64,000 nt of DNA, taken from the NCBI GenBank assembly GCA_008973525.1, contig WACJ01000075.1, positions 558,001 to 622,000 of the forward strand. Reading direction: 5' to 3'. The stretch's first letter is position 1; each line of letters opens with the position of its first letter. Under the pieces are notes generated by a model. That model was not told the DNA's origin. It made no database searches and was given only the letters and a program-made list of their open reading frames with translations. Position numbers and translations under genes: made by a program. Origin of the DNA: Stenopsyche tienmushanensis. Lineage: Eukaryota; Arthropoda; Insecta; Trichoptera; Stenopsychidae. This document shows, in pieces, positions 63,333 through 64,000 of the stretch.

Positions 63333-64000
63333 AGTAGAACCCAAAGTTTTATTGCTTGGCCGTTTTTGGGAATTAGTTACACTTAGGTTGCTGCACTTTC
63401 AAGTCGTGTTTTGTGCCTTTTCGGTGATTATACTTATCAAGAATAAATTGTGATTACAATGGATTTACAATGGATCGATTTTCCCCGAGTGAAGAATTCT
63501 TTCGAAATTTGCAAAGCGCGTCACTAAAACAAATTGCGATGCACTGCACAATTATTCAAGTGTTCGCAAATGTCAAAATTGGTTCGAGAAATTTCGATCT
63601 GGAAATTTTGATTCAAAAAATTGTCTTGGAAGTGGAAGACTGCGTCAAGTGGATGCCGCCACACTAACTGCTGAAATCGAAAGTAATCCAACAGTAACTA
63701 TTGAAAAAATATTGGCCAATCTTGAATACTCATAGTCGAGTATTCAAAAAATACTGAAAAGAATCGGGAAGATTTGGAGACAAGGAAGATGGGTGCCGCA
63801 CGAGCTAAGCGAAGATAACTTGGACGACCGCATGCAAACGACTTCTTAAAATCGAATCTGAAACGCTGTTTTTTGATAATTTAATAACTGGAGATGAGAA
63901 ATGAGTTCTAAACCCTAATCGTGGACGCAAAAATCAATGTTTTATTGTAAACAATTAGACTGTTTAGCGATAGAAATACAAAAAAACGACCCTTTCTCAT
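63333..64000 (+). mobile_element. Mariner copy, running off the right edge
   Basis: The 5' flank AGTAGAACCCAAAG and TTGGCCGTTTTTGG matches the copy at 45028. The transposase starts at ATG 63470 (MDRFSPSEEFFRNLQSASLK). Over the next 400 bases, in several frames, it gives FEKFRSGNFDLK-like sequence, AATLTAEIESNPTVTIEKIL and WRQGRWVPHELSEDNL. A deletion then joins the KNQ region to the CEQLD-like region, both of which are separate in the copy at 6657-7884. Frameshifts and stops are present. The 3' end lies outside the window. Confidence 0.85.

Overview
The window looks like nuclear DNA of an arthropod, most likely an insect. It is very AT-rich, has canonical GT-AG introns, carries mariner, piggyBac-type, Mutator-like, Helitron-like and non-LTR elements, and encodes part of an insect-type ionotropic glutamate receptor. 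I cannot name the order. No gene is complete here, and most of the sequence is intron or intergenic DNA with decayed transposons.

The one gene I can read with confidence is on the minus strand. Four exons (29562-29623, 28503-28670, 24360-25390 and 22419-22590) join in frame, with matching phases at every junction, into about 477 uninterrupted codons. They encode the second half of the amino-terminal (LIVBP-like) domain of an NMDA-type glutamate receptor subunit, best matched to Nmdar2 (GluN2). The third exon is unusual: about 280 residues of low-complexity, charged, Asn-rich sequence sit in the middle of a conserved fold. The signal peptide and first lobe (expected at higher coordinates) and the ligand-binding and pore exons (expected at lower coordinates) were not identified, so the gene is large or runs past the window. 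Weak candidate exons on the same strand are at 8364-8431 and 60487-60545.

From left to right: 1.7-2.2 kb holds one copy of an element whose inverted partner is at 41.6-42.3 kb. A mariner broken by a piece of LINE reverse transcriptase is at 6.7-7.9 kb. A transposase remnant is at 10.7-11.0 kb and a near-perfect hairpin at 13.6 kb. An internally deleted mariner with both ends is at 16.5-17.2 kb. The Nmdar2 exons and a piggyBac-type MITE occupy 22.4-29.6 kb. A Helitron-like minisatellite element at 33.3 kb has an inverted partner at 47.5 kb, and a hAT-like element at 35.2 kb has an inverted partner at 54.1 kb. A Mutator-like element with an internal foldback, followed by a mariner MITE, is at 49.8-51.2 kb. 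An R1-like LINE fragment is at 56.6-57.4 kb. A compact cluster of regulatory motifs (Runt, X-box, CRE) is at 58.0 kb. A mariner copy runs off the right edge.

I found no tRNA, rRNA, CRISPR or bacterial-type operon, and I do not claim a new molecular system. The most unusual items are the giant insertion in the receptor exon, the 58.0 kb motif cluster, the foldback inside the Mutator-like element and the 13.6 kb hairpin.
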